64,000 nucleotides of DNA from Hofstenia miamia (GCA_004352715.1 SCFE01000069.1:138634-202633); one strand, 5' to 3'. Counted from the first letter of the stretch, positions 12,175 through 22,490 are shown. Notes: generated from the letters alone by a model not told the origin. Numbers and translations are program-made.

Positions 12175-12555
12175 TAGAATTTTAAGAACTCAGATGGGAA
12201 TTATGTGCAAAATGTAGGTTGCATATAAAAAAGCTGTTGGCAAACCATATGGCTATTTGTTTATAAATTTCTGAAATAATTATAAGCAATGTCTGCAGTT
12301 GAAATGGTGCTTATTTCTCTGGAAAATTAAAATAGATTAACAGATTGCTGTCAAGAACTGATGGTGACAGTATGTAGCTAAAATACAAACAAGTGAGTAA
12401 TTGTCATTCTACACAGCAAGCCCCTCTCATTCAAGATAATATTCAGGTAAATGCAATGCTGTTAAAACACTGATTAAACAAAAACAATTTCAACAAGATA
12501 ACACAAGCTGTGACAAATTAAAAAAATTTTAAACAGTTCAAATACAAGCACTCTC

Positions 12556-12906
12556 CTGCACACTGATACAATTTATACAAGTGCTGGCTCATTATCATTT
12601 ACCAAATTCAAAAATGTCTTAAAAACACCAAACAAAAGACTGAAGCAGTGTGTGGCAGTGTGTGCAGAAAGAGTGATAGGGAGTTTGCAAGAAATTCTAT
12701 TTAAGTATTTAAACTTTAGCAGGGGTTATAAATATATAGATAAACTACAACAAATTGCTGATGTCTTAAATTCCAGAGTAAATTGCACAATAAGCATGTC
12801 TCTAAATGCTGTAAGAAAAAAACATGTACCATACTTGGTTGGAAATCTAATGAGTGTTAGTAATAAGCATTACCCAACAGCTTGTTTTGCCTTTGTGACC
12901 TGGTAA
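12556..12906 (+). pseudogene. Polinton retrovirus-like integrase, C-terminal part
   Basis: The frame opens with LHTDTIYTS, where a DDE integrase has its second catalytic aspartate. It continues through KTPNKRLKQ to CAERVIGSLQEILFKYLN, which carries the conserved glutamate and the arginine and leucine positions of rve-type integrases. About 25 residues on is YIDKLQQIADVLNSRV, the helix normally followed by the link to a chromo-like domain. In-frame stops lie upstream at about 12,510. The first catalytic Asp and zinc-binding N-terminus are not recognisable. Integrases of this type insert the whole element. Confidence 0.8.
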
Positions 12907-13202
12907 GAATTTCAAAATCTGAATACACATTTTGAAAAGGCTATTCTTCACAATTTCAAACAGAGAGTTTTAAAATAAACAAAGTTTTACCCATGATCTC
13001 CATTACATATGAACTAATGTAAAATAGTAGTGATGGTAGTGAAATGATTAAATGAAAATTCTACCAATGGGAATTGACTAGAAAATTTAGGAAGCATGCA
13101 TGGACAAGAATAGAAAAGTATAAATAACTTATACATGTATATGTCAGATCATTAAGTATGGAGTGATATTATAGTGAACAAGTCAATGGTAGAAACCCTA
13201 CA

Positions 13203-13631
13203 GCAATTACTTGTCAGAAAGGCTTTGGAGTGATTACTACACTTGGACAAGTTGCTATGCCACTAGCATTGAAAATGATTCCAGCCTTGATAAATGTATT
13301 AAGTAATATTGGTAAAGAGATTTTGGATGAATCAATTTTGGGTTTAAATGGCATAGACTCTGGCAATAATGTGAAAAAAGTTTTTAAACACAGAATTTGA
13401 AATGTAGTGAGAAACACAGTCAGGAATCAATTTAATAAATGACGTAGGAATTGTGAACAAACCAGTAATGGCTTCTCTGAACCAGGAAGGATAACAAAAA
13501 CAATTAAAACAAAGCGTGGAATTAAACAATTTACAGTTTCCAGTGCAAAAAAACAACGTAAACCTAGTCCATGCATAGTCAAAAAGAAACCCATCATAAA
13601 GAAAACTGACATTTTTAAGAATTTCGTATAA
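13203..13631 (+). pseudogene. Polinton minor capsid/core-like protein (PX-type)
   Basis: One frame of about 143 codons has two internal stops (about 13,398 and 13,440). The N-terminal half begins near KGFGVITTLGQVAMPLALKM, an amphipathic glycine/proline-containing segment. The C-terminal half is strongly basic (KTIKTKRGIKQF, KKQRKPS) and ends with KKTDIFKNFV. An amphipathic start followed by a basic tail with a terminal DIF motif matches the small DNA-condensing or membrane-active minor capsid proteins encoded just upstream of the major capsid gene in Polintons. It sits 44 bp upstream of the capsid start, as expected. Confidence 0.7.
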
Positions 13632-13674
13632 ATAGCTGTACACATTGACATTTGATATTAGTTTGATCCCTGTC

Positions 13675-14930
13675 ATGAGCACATTCACTCAATCTTGCTT
13701 GCCTATTTTATAAAGTGATAAGGTGTTGGTAAACTTTAATGGTGGTAGTACACAGGAATATTTCCCAACTTCTGCTTTCAATGGACCACTCACTGAATTT
13801 AATTTCAGGTCAGAGCAAAATGAGTACATTGATTTCCAGAGTGTAAATCTTGGTTTATCAGTGAAAATTGTACTCAAAAGTGATGGTGGCAACCTAGTTT
13901 GGGATGACACAGATGATACAAAACAAGATCAAGTTTGTTTAGCAAATAATGCATTACACTAATTGTTTAGTGATTATGGTTTATACGCAAATGGTGTTTT
14001 ACTACATACAGGTGATGTGGTATTACCTCCTATTGTTATGATTACCAATGAACTATCAAAAAGTGCAGCCAACAAGACTTCAATATTAACATCAAGCAGG
14101 TATTATTAAGAAAAACACCCTGATAAACTGATGAAAGATTGTGATGAAAAAGATGGTCAGGTTAAACATAGAGTGCTAACCAGGGAAAGTCAGGTGGCAA
14201 ACTTCTATGGTCCTATTGCCATTGATTTTTTCTAATGTGAAAAATTACTAATACCTGGTGTTGATATTTGGCTAAAGCTTTTAAGATCACAAGATGATTT
14301 TTCCTTAATTGCAGATGATAATTCAAATTACAAAATGCAAATTACAGGTGCCTTCCTAACTCTAAGAAAGCTCAGAGTCACAGAAAGTGTGCATTTGGCA
14401 ATTGAAAAAATGCTATTGACCACTCCTGCTACATAACACTTTACAAGAATTCTTACACATACATTTATAATTCCAGCAGGTCAGAACACACTTATTAGAG
14501 AAAACGTTTTTTCCAATGAACCCATTAGAAGAATTGCCTTGGCAATTGTTCCAAATCACCAGTTTACTGGGGTGATGTTTGAAAATGCATTTTCATATAA
14601 ATTTAGAGGACTCCATCAAGTTACTATAACCCATGTTAGTTGGAGATGACAACTATGCACAGGTATCAATCAATAAAAGCTCTGGGAATAAATAATGATG
14701 GTGGGGGAATACCCTACACACAGTATAACTAATATGTGATTATGGTTCTTGATCTGACTAGCATTGCAGAGGCCAACAATGAGGTTTTGTATCCTGAATT
14801 GAGTGGTGCAAATATACATTTAATACTGGATTTTAAAAACACACTCACTGAATTGATGGAATTTATCATTTTGGGGGAAACAAATTCCAAAGTCTATAAG
14901 GGTTATAAAGTGATAACAAATGTGTTTTGC
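13675..14930 (+). pseudogene. Polinton major capsid protein (double jelly-roll), broken
   Basis: The frame starts with an ATG at 13,675 and runs to about 14,648 with in-frame stops near 13,711, 13,960, 14,107, 14,235 and 14,435. It shifts frame before 14,736, where the C-terminal part continues (VLDLTSIAEANNEV then GANIHLILDFKNTLTELMEF). Landmarks in order: EFNFRSEQNEYIDF, GLYANGVLL, NFYGPIAIDFF, PGVDIWLKLLRS, ENVFSNEPIRRIALAIVPN. They follow the order of the major capsid proteins of Polintons (the F54H12.2-like family). The product would form the icosahedral shell. The copy cannot be translated. The stops are scattered point changes, indicating age, not a single lesion. Confidence 0.85.
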
Positions 14931-15155
14931 AAATCATTGTATCATAAAAAGATGTTAAAACTTAATGAAATTCTAGCAGTGGAAGATCATATTCATGCTA
15001 CCAAAGACCTGCATTTAATGTTTGCGCATGTAACAAACTATCTATTACAGAAGCACACTATGCACAATGTTGGTGTTGTAAAAGTTTTGCAAATGAACCC
15101 CAATGGTGGATTGATTGAATTTGATAATTCAAGGCTACACTTGCTTTTGAAATGA
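14931..15155 (+). pseudogene. Uncharacterised Polinton frame between capsid and protease
   Basis: The frame that holds the C-terminus of the capsid protein stays open to 15,155, with text such as FAHVTNYLLQKHTMHNVGVV and IEFDNSRLHLLLK. This segment does not look like the capsid fold and may be a separate small gene read through by loss of a stop, or the start of the protease gene. Function is not assigned. Confidence 0.4.
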
Positions 15156-15404
15156 TCAAAACTGCCTAGAATACATGCAATTTACCATGATAGATATGGT
15201 ATTTTTAAAAGAGAATTTGGAATGGGCAATGGATATCTGATATTTTACAGATTTTGGTGTAATTTACCAATTTTGGGTCAAATAGTGCATTTATTATTTT
15301 ATCTCTACATCAAATTTAGACATTGCAAACTCTACAATTATTCAAATATCTAATGGTCACTGGTGAGATTAGATATATTCCTTTACAAATTCCCCCACTC
15401 TGCT

Positions 15405-15790
15405 TTTGTTTTTTTGGTGTACATTCTTCAGATGATATTCAACCAAGTTTGGTTAAAGGCTCATTTCTAATCACAAATAAAGCCCCCATAATCAACATGG
15501 TACACATTGGTTGTTAATTATATGAGATGACAATGGCAATGAAGTTTTCAAAGACACTCTTGGATGTCCCTTAAAATATTATCCTGACATTGAACACTAT
15601 TGTCAAAACACCTATCCAGGATTTCAAATTTATGAGGGTGATAGAAAAACAAGATTACAGGAAAGATCTCTGCTTTTTTATTTTTTAATAAAATACCAGA
15701 GGTGCTTGTGTTTACTGATTTACCATTTATTAATGATTTTTGTGTGGCAATGGTCTTAATAAAATTGTCAATTGGAAATTAATCATAATG
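15405..15790 (+). pseudogene. Adenain/Ulp1-like cysteine protease of Polinton
   Basis: Two frames together show the ordered landmarks of the adenovirus-type protease found in Polintons. FGVHSSDDIQPSLVKGSFLI leads in one frame into a segment ending MVHIG, where the catalytic His-Trp pair is expected. In the neighbouring frame the text reads HWLLII, then DDNGNEVFKDTLGCPLKYYP and RKTRLQERSL, the region of the catalytic acid and the oxyanion Gln. After another shift comes FINDFCVAM near 15,730. Frameshifts at about 15,510 and 15,690 inactivate it. Such proteases mature the capsid proteins. The location just after the capsid gene supports the call. Confidence 0.65.
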
Positions 15791-16070
15791 CTTTGCATTC
15801 GAATTTAATAATAATAATTACTATTGATGTAATTTGTGAATAGTGCATTTATGTATAATAATTTGATTGTTTCACTAACAAAACATTAATTTCATTTCAA
15901 ACTTCAGTAAAATATGGTTGTGTCTTATCAACTTGAAAATGATTTCTTGTGTTAGGTAATAAAAGTATTGATATTTCCCATGCTTGTAAATAGTTTTTGC
16001 TTTTACTTAATAAATATGTATGCTTTAAACTGGTGAGTTCACTTGATTAATGGGAAACATATAGATTGAT

Positions 16071-16915
16071 ATGCAAGTAATGGTTCTTGTAATGCTAGTA
16101 TCTGACAGATGTGGAGAAGATGGAGTATGCCATCCAGCAGGATTGGGCAAATTTACTATGTATTTGGACAAGCCAATTAATAATGCATGTGATGTTGCAG
16201 TTATTGATATTGGGTACCCATCAAAATTTCAAAATTTCTTAATCTTAAAACACAGTGGTGGGTTTTGAAGAAAAAAGATGGAACCAAAATTTGTTTGCAG
16301 TTTTATTCCAAACATGTGAATAGCTTTGAGGACTTGTATAAATATAAAAACTACATTCTTAAACCCAAAGGTGTTTCAATACAATTTAAATTGGTTGGTA
16401 GGCAATTAAAAGTAGCAAACAAGTTGGAATATGAGTTGGATGAAGCATATGACCAGTTAGTTTCACCAGATTATGATGCATTTTGTTGGAGACTTTGGGA
16501 GAAAACTAGCTGTTTAATTACAGCTTATGGCTCTGACAACAGCAAGATTCAACCTGAAGACCCGTCAAACTATAAAGCTGAATAGCATTGTATTTACATT
16601 GAAGCCAACACTGAGGCACCCATCTCAAATGAAGTTGACCCTGATCCAATGACAGAGAAGCATTCTGAGCAGATTGAAGATGAAGAAAACCCACCAGCTG
16701 AAGCACTTGTCCTAGAGGATAATATTTCTGACTGTGTTTTGAATCACCAGCTAGTTGGACGAAAAGTCAGAGCTTCATATGAAAATGGTTGGTTTGTTGG
16801 AGAAATTGTCTATTTCAACAATAAACTTAACGAGTTTAAGATTGATTTTAATGAAGAGACCTCTGATTGCATTTGTGAAGATGACTTTAATGAATTAGAC
16901 TTGATTTTACTGTAA
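16071..16915 (+). pseudogene. Penton-like minor capsid protein with Tudor-like tail
   Basis: The first part (16,071-16,268) contains GKFTMYLDKPINNACDVAVI and IGYPSKFQNF, the F-T-x-L-x-x-P-I ... V-A-x-x-x-I-x-Y-P pattern seen near the N-terminus of the single-jelly-roll minor capsid (penton) proteins of Polintons. A frameshift at about 16,262 moves the rest to another frame, 16,265-16,915, which has only one in-frame TAG (16,583). That part holds a middle region, an acidic Glu/Pro-rich linker (about 16,610-16,710) and a compact C-terminal domain starting VGRKVRASYENGWFVGEIVY and ending DDFNELDLILL. The spacing of Val, Tyr, Gly-Trp-Phe and Gly suggests a Tudor/SH3-like barrel. The fused tail is unusual and could also be a separate gene. 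Confidence 0.6.
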
Positions 16916-16919
16916 ACTA

Positions 16920-17735
16920 TATTTCTTTTATCTAAGCATTTTAGTACAGTATTGTAGATTTTACTGATATATTCTATGATTTATGTGTCTTGAGGTTATT
17001 GGTTTTTTGTTTCAATACTTCAAGGTTTATCTTGTTCTTTATCTTCTTACAGTTCATCTTTTTTACACATTGGTTTATTTTATGTGCAGCTCAGAAAAAG
17101 AATATTTTTCACACAAACTTTCGAATTTTTTTAATTCATTCTGAGCATGAAGTACGTATGCAACATGAAAAGCCCTTTTGTTTGATTCTCTGACGTTTAG
17201 TATTTTTAAACTTTTGGAACTGTAAATAAGTATCTTTTGTTACTATTCATTGAAAATATCAAAACAAATACTTTCAGCCTCACTACTGTTCTTAAATTGT
17301 CTTTATTTTTTGGCATTTTTGAGCCTAATTGTTCTTATAAAATTGTTCTTATAAAAAAAGTGTAATCGAATGTATAAAAATTAAGCATATTTCTAATATT
17401 TATAAATTAAATTAATTAAAATTGATGGTCTAATTATAAACAAAAAAGAGAATATTTGAGAGTTGAGAGTGCTCTTGAAAAATCAGTTCTTATTGTACAA
17501 TATAAAGCAAATGTCATGAAATCTACAATAATACCAATGATTTTAATAACATACACTTGCTAGATTAGTGTCTGACTTGCTGACAACAAACAGCATCCAA
17601 AACACTCTTTGCAGATAATATTATTAATTGCCAGTGTAATAATAACATTTATCAATGAGATGTATTTCATGAAACTAAACAGTAATTCCTCACATTAAGA
17701 AGTTTGCAGATTATTTAGATTGTAATTTTGTACTA
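16920..17735. other. No recognisable gene
   Basis: T-rich sequence without conserved text. A short perfect tandem duplication of AATTGTTCTTATAAA lies near 17,327-17,356. The right end of the Polinton relic should lie in this interval, but no terminal inverted repeat was recognised. Confidence 0.5.
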
Positions 17736-17862
17736 CTGCCGAGTTTTTGACATCACAAAGGAATTAAAGTTAATATTGCGGCAAAATTCTGCCTAATTTT
17801 TAACATCGCGTGATGTTAAGAAATAGGCAAAATTTCGTCAATATGTCAAAAAGGCGCCAGAG
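17736..17862. mobile_element. Palindromic MITE-like hairpin (about 125 bp)
   Basis: The left arm (TGCCGAGTTTTTGACAT, later GCGGCAAAATTCTGCCTAAT and TTAACATCGC) is an imperfect reverse complement of the right arm (GATGTTAAGAAATAGGC, AAATTTCGTC, ATGTCAAAAAGGCGCCA). The arms meet at about 17,810. The whole can fold into one long hairpin, as many MITEs do. No coding content; target duplication not determined. Confidence 0.65.
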
Positions 17863-18348
17863 TTCTTCCGATCGCTTTACTTATGATTTTGCCTAAAATT
17901 AATACAAGCTATTGACTTCAAATTGAAATTTTCAGCTATTTAACCAAAAGAAGAAGCTGGCAATGAATGCTGAAAAATTCCTACCAAAACTCAAGATGTA
18001 AGTAATATACATTTTTGAAAAACATTACGTCACCAAACAAATATAATAAATTTTTTGACATTTGAAAAAGAGAGTTTCAGTTCAATATTTTTAGAGGAAA
18101 AGATTGAATCCCTTACATTATTATAATACAAATTCGAACAAAATATATATTAGTTAGTTGAAATTCTTTGTGTAATGAGCAGCAATATTTGGACATTTTT
18201 ACAAATGAGATTGAGAACATTATGTGTTCAAAATAATTGTATGCTAATAAATATTTTCTGTTTTAAGTGAAAGTTAGCAGCCAAGGGTTTAACCATTCAC
18301 AAATTACTCTAGCAAATATTTATCTGAAACCACAACAACTGCTATAAG

Positions 18349-18696
18349 CAGACTTGTCAACGAGTCGACATTTCCAACCCGTTTAAATTTTGTGTAAGTT
18401 CGGCTCGGCTTGGCTCGCCACATAAAATATTTGAATGAGGCTTGTAATTTTTTAAAATTTTTTACATAGCTCTTCCCATTATTTAATAAATATTTTTTAA
18501 ATAAGATTATAGGAAAGGCCAACTGACTGCAAAACATAAGAAAAATCTCCATTATCAAATTAACAATCAGAACTATAAACTTGCTTTGCCTAAAATAGGC
18601 TCGTTTTAGACTCGTTGTATATCAAATACTCTGCTCAAGCTCTGCTCAGCTCGTCTCGGCTCGGCTCGTTAGAAGCTCGGCTCATTGACAAGTCTG
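18349..18696. mobile_element. Non-autonomous hAT-type element (348 bp) with 8-bp TSD
   Basis: Perfect 10-bp terminal inverted repeats CAGACTTGTC ... GACAAGTCTG, extended with mismatches (CAACGAGTCGAC against GAGCCGAGCTT in reverse complement). They are flanked by the identical 8-bp direct repeat GCTATAAG at 18,341-18,348 and 18,697-18,704. Subterminal sequence is rich in GGCTCGGCTCG-type repeats on both sides, a feature common in hAT elements as transposase binding sites. No coding capacity. Confidence 0.92.
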
Positions 18697-18704
18697 GCTA
18701 TAAG

Positions 18705-19290
18705 TAAGTTTTACAAAACTAACTAAATTACTAGCACCAAATTTTCCTAAAAAACAGTATAATTACCAGATTTCCTATACCAAAAAAAAATAGTAAGTTT
18801 TGGGACGCTGGATTCTTATGTCCCACACAACATATTGCATTGCATGCACAACAAAGTTAAAGTTCCTACACAATACAACACAACATTTTGTTGTTGTTGT
18901 GGTAACGACAACCAACTTCAAATCTGTAAACTATAGACTCTGTTTATTAAATTCTCTGTCAGTGAGATGAATGAATTAAAAGGACATAGTGAACAATGGG
19001 CGATATCCTAAAGAAATATTTTACAAAAATGATACACACTATGATCTTCGTAATCCCAATCTTTTTTACCCACCTATATCCAAAAATCAGATTTCTAGGA
19101 ATTATTTGTTAACAAGGTGCTTTTAATTATAATTATCCATTTACTTGAACATTGTATTGTCCTACAGAAATTCATACACTTGTTTCAGACTATACTATAC
19201 ATTACTAAGTAAATTATTGATTAAATTTGAAATAATATTACCACTAGTACTGTTAATTAACATGTTCCAAAAATCACAATCAATTTCTTA
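18705..19290. other. No recognisable gene
   Basis: AT-rich sequence containing a short TTGTTGTTG tract near 18,890. No conserved coding text or repeat structure was recognised. Confidence 0.5.
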
Positions 19291-19296
19291 TTAAAA

Positions 19297-20061
19297 TTAG
19301 TAACAAAGTCTTGGTAAGTACTCGTCAGCATACAGCTTAAATGTCTTGTTAACTGGTTTAACTTTATAACAGGTAACTCTAACATATAGATGATATTTGA
19401 TAGATATATAGGCCTATTTAGTATGCTCATCCCACTTCTGATAAATAGGATCTCTCTTCGAACATTTGGCATATTTCGCGTTTGCAAAATTTTTCAAACT
19501 AAGAAATTTCCGACATCTTCGAATGTGAAGTTGCTTGTTTCCTCTTATTTGGTTTTTCTATGTTTCATTCCGCATCTTGACTAAATGTATGTTATTTAAG
19601 TACACGATCATTTTACCTTCATTCTGCAAATAGTCATTGTTATTTAGAGTAGCTTCATTATCTCTGTTAACCTCACTGGGAAAAATGTGAACAATTTTTT
19701 TGCAGTTTGTATTACTTCTAAATGTGTTGGAAATGATATCACTAGAAAATCTAGTTTGAATTGAAGTATTGCTTATTATGCTCATTGGATAATTTCTTAT
19801 ATTATAGTTTCTAGCAAATACGTTTTTCTCAAATGTCACAGAAATATGCTTTGTCTTAATTAAATGCCCTCAATTTGTGCTTGAAATAAATTTTTTTTGA
19901 CAAAACTTTGCATATTGAGTTTTATTGCGGTTCTTTCCATTGATTTTGAATATTTCAGCTGCAAACTTGATGCTTTTGAAAGGTGAATTCTCGACTGAAA
20001 CACTTGTTGCGGAATTATCTTTGCAGGTTACGTGGAAAATGTGCTTTTGATTGAGGAATAT
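19297..20061 (-). pseudogene. Decayed reading frame of about 255 codons, unknown family
   Basis: One minus-strand frame stays open from 20,061 to the terminal stop at 19,297 except for three internal stops (TGA near 19,875; TAG near 19,555 and 19,415). In DNA this AT-rich, a random frame would be expected to hold many more. The text looks like a real protein: HVTCKDNSATSVSVENSPF near the start, VTFEKNVFARNYNIRNYPMS, then a basic stretch (RGNKQLHIRRCRKFLSL) and FKLYADEYLPRLCY at the end. No frameshift is needed. The family is not recognised. It may be an old single-exon gene or a transposon protein. Potential N-glycosylation sites are frequent, but no signal peptide is visible. Confidence 0.5.
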
Positions 20062-20497
20062 TCACAGAGATCCAAAAAATAAGCATTACTTTGAAAAATA
20101 GGAGTCAATACAAAAATGATTACCATTACACCACCATACCATCCAATTTATGAAAAATAATTTACAACTTAAAATTAACCCAAGAATAAAAGTAGTGACA
20201 ATTTTTACTCTTTATAATAAATCTTTACTTTTGCAAATATAATTTTATAGAAAATAGATTATCTAAAACATTTGAGGATTACAAAAATTGATATATTAAC
20301 TATATTTTTCTAAATTTATTTATTAACCATATTTCAAAAATATTTAACATAACAGAAAAACATTTACGCAATGTGAGAGTCTGACTTTAGATCTTGAATA
20401 AATTTCGAAATGCTCACATCTTAGTAGGACTATTTCTAAAATCTGAAAGTACGATTGTCTCCTTTCAAACATATGAACATTTTTAATTTCCTCACAG

Positions 20498-20785
20498 AGC
20501 ACATGGGCGATTGGTTGGTCCGTTTACGTAAAGCAATGGAACAATTTATGCCCCAACAGTTTATACCACAATGTCTGTTCTGAGTTTAAGTATGTGAAGA
20601 ATTTGACAAATTTCAAAAAAGTTCATTTTTCACATAATTCAAACACAGGAATAATTTTTAGCCCAAACATTCACAAAAACAGAGAAAAATGTGTCCACCG
20701 CCAAAAATTTCAAAATATTTTAATCTTATACAAAAAGTTTGAAAATATGCGCAAAAGCGTTTCTATTGATACAATAGGAAGTTGA
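20498..20785 (+). CDS. Possible terminal exon, plus strand, unidentified
   Basis: A 95-codon frame follows a pyrimidine-rich stretch ending CCTCACAG, a plausible splice acceptor. It starts STWAIGWSVYVKQWNNLCPN and ends SVSIDTIGS before TGA. Tryptophan and cysteine content is higher than in random AT-rich frames. The opposite strand also offers exon-like text with a GTAAAC donor at about 20,533, so the strand is uncertain. No homology is recognised. Confidence 0.25.
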   Translation, partial: STWAIGWSVYVKQWNNLCPNSLYHNVCSEFKYVKNLTNFKKVHFSHNSNTGIIFSPNIHKNREKCVHRQKFQNILILYKKFENMRKSVSIDTIGS

Positions 20786-20856
20786 GGATTAAAAAATTAT
20801 ATCAAAGATGTTAACAAGCATAAATCATTAAATAAAACGGACGAACTGATTCTTAC

Positions 20857-20996
20857 AAGGCCACTCTATTTTTGCAAAGTTAGTAAAACGTCTGGTGAGA
20901 GCGATGGCTTGGCGCTTGGGTGCATTGCTTTTCAGCATAGTAATGCATTTTGCAACAGCACTCATAGAATGATGGCCTGGATTTGTTAGAGTGACA
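20857..20996 (-). CDS. Internal exon of an unidentified spliced gene
   Basis: On the minus strand a pyrimidine-rich acceptor (TTTCTATTTCAG) precedes 140 nt of open frame that ends at a consensus donor GTAAGA. Reading in the only open phase gives VTLTNPGHHSMSAVAKCITM, then KRQAIALTRRFTNF and an end at KIEWP. The balanced composition, lack of stops and matching splice signals on both sides make this the best internal exon in the 18-25 kb interval. Partner exons could not be linked with certainty; the 24.1-24.4 kb segment on the same strand is a candidate upstream neighbour only by position. The family is not recognised. Confidence 0.5.
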
Positions 20997-21769
20997 CTGA
21001 AATAGAAATGACCTTAACCTCATCAAAAATAAATTTTAATCAACAGGAAAAGAATGGATCACAATAATAGCACCTCAATTTTTTTTCTTATAACTAAAAC
21101 TATGTCCTGAAACAATTCTACAAGTTGGTATAACAACAAGTCCCAAGGGGAACCTGAGATCAGTTTTGGACTTAGAAAATATACATTGAACTAATATATA
21201 TTTCTAAGGTCTATAATCTCTCTGGACAAAATAATAACAAAAATCAAATCTTTTAATGTAAAGATGCTGATAAAACTGCCTCTTCAAATGGATGACTTTT
21301 CTGAAAAATCATCAGATGACGTTAGAATTGCGTTCTTCCCCTTAAGTCACTTCAGTTTTTCCAATATATATTAAAAACATCATTTAGCAAATGGATTAAC
21401 ATTTAGTCTAAAATGGAATATCGTAATTTTTCATAAACAAGTGGAATATTATGTATATAACACTATTTTAGTAATAAGGGCAACATTTTAAATTTTTTAA
21501 TGCAGCATGATATGATTCAATCATCAACATTCCAGAAAGGTATCCGATTACATGTTTTCACAAATTGAATTAAGTAAAGGCGAGGCCATGCATTCACTTA
21601 GAAACTACATCAAACCAATTCAGTACTAAATTAATCAGATGACATTGTTAATTAAAAAAATCACCAAACGGAACCCATGGTAAAATGACCAGCAATTTGC
21701 ATGACGTCGCCCTTAGATGGTCTTGCATCATTCAATAAGCTGGCAGGTGTCATGATCCAAAGTGGAGCC

Positions 21770-22490
21770 TAGGCTCAACCTTCTTAACTACTTCTAATCA
21801 AATCTTTAGCATATTGAGTACATAATCAATTACAGCAACTCAGTTTGGATTTAGAAGTGGTTTACAATGAATGATGCAGTTATGTAGCAAAAAAACTGGT
21901 GAAATTCTCTTGATAAGCAACAGCATGGTGATCTTGCATGTTTAGATCTCTCTTAGCATTTGATTCAATAGACCGTAGCAAATTAATCAAAAAGCTAAAC
22001 TGTATAGGTTTGTCGCCAAATAATACTAGACTAATTGAGATTTCTTAAGTAGTAGGAAACCATGAGTCATAATTAATTCTCTAATTTCTAACTGGCTGTA
22101 TATCAAAAAGGGCCTTTTAATTTGATGTCTATGTCAATCTTATTCAATACACAGACAATAATTGCATATTCTACCTTCTACGCAAAAAAGTCATTAGATA
22201 GTTCAATAAAACAAGTTGAATCTAACTGCCAGTTACTAAGCCAGTATTTTCAATGCACAATTTACGCATTAGTAACAAGAAAACGCAATTTTGCATAAGG
22301 AATCCCAGCTTTAACAATAACTTGCATACAAACAATAATTTGACTATCAAAAATGCAACTATTTCTGCAATTGATAATTATAAGGCAATGGAATAATATA
22401 CCCAAAGATATTAAGCAAATTAAGAAATTGAAAGAAATCTGAAATTTATTCTATAACAAAAAATGGTCTTAGGAAGATTTTGGACTGGCT
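21770..22490 (+). pseudogene. LINE reverse transcriptase relic (jockey/CR1-like group)
   Basis: Plus-strand fragments in order: ATQFGFRSGFTTNDAVM (21,839-21,890), ACLDLS followed by AFDSIDRSKLIKKLNCIGLS (21,937-22,015), an FDVYVNLIQYT segment (about 22,118-22,150), the DTIIAYS catalytic-motif region (about 22,155) and a C-terminal WNNIPKDIKQIKKLKEI (about 22,391-22,440). This is the usual order of a non-LTR reverse transcriptase palm and thumb. Stops and shifts are numerous and the FADD-type motif is degraded. No endonuclease domain or 3' tail was identified. Confidence 0.75.

Larger units (their letters stand above)
11990..16915 (+). mobile_element. Polinton/Maverick element relic
   Basis: Within 5 kb, all on the plus strand, lie fragments of six proteins that define Polintons: FtsK/HerA-type packaging ATPase, retrovirus-like integrase, minor capsid/core-like basic protein, double-jelly-roll major capsid protein, adenain-like cysteine protease and a penton-like minor capsid protein. 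Every gene carries stops or frameshifts. The protein-primed DNA polymerase expected in a complete element (usually 15-20 kb) was not seen, and terminal inverted repeats were not found. This is therefore a partial, inactive copy. The upstream pogo-like transposon may be inserted into it or lie next to it. Confidence 0.85.

Noticed and set aside
13344-13910. Minus-strand frames over the Polinton core and capsid genes
   Set aside because: They are shadows of the plus-strand relics, which match known families in the right order.
16990-17193. 67-codon plus-strand frame after the Polinton relic
   Set aside because: Phe/Ile/Leu-rich translation of T-rich DNA with no conserved features.
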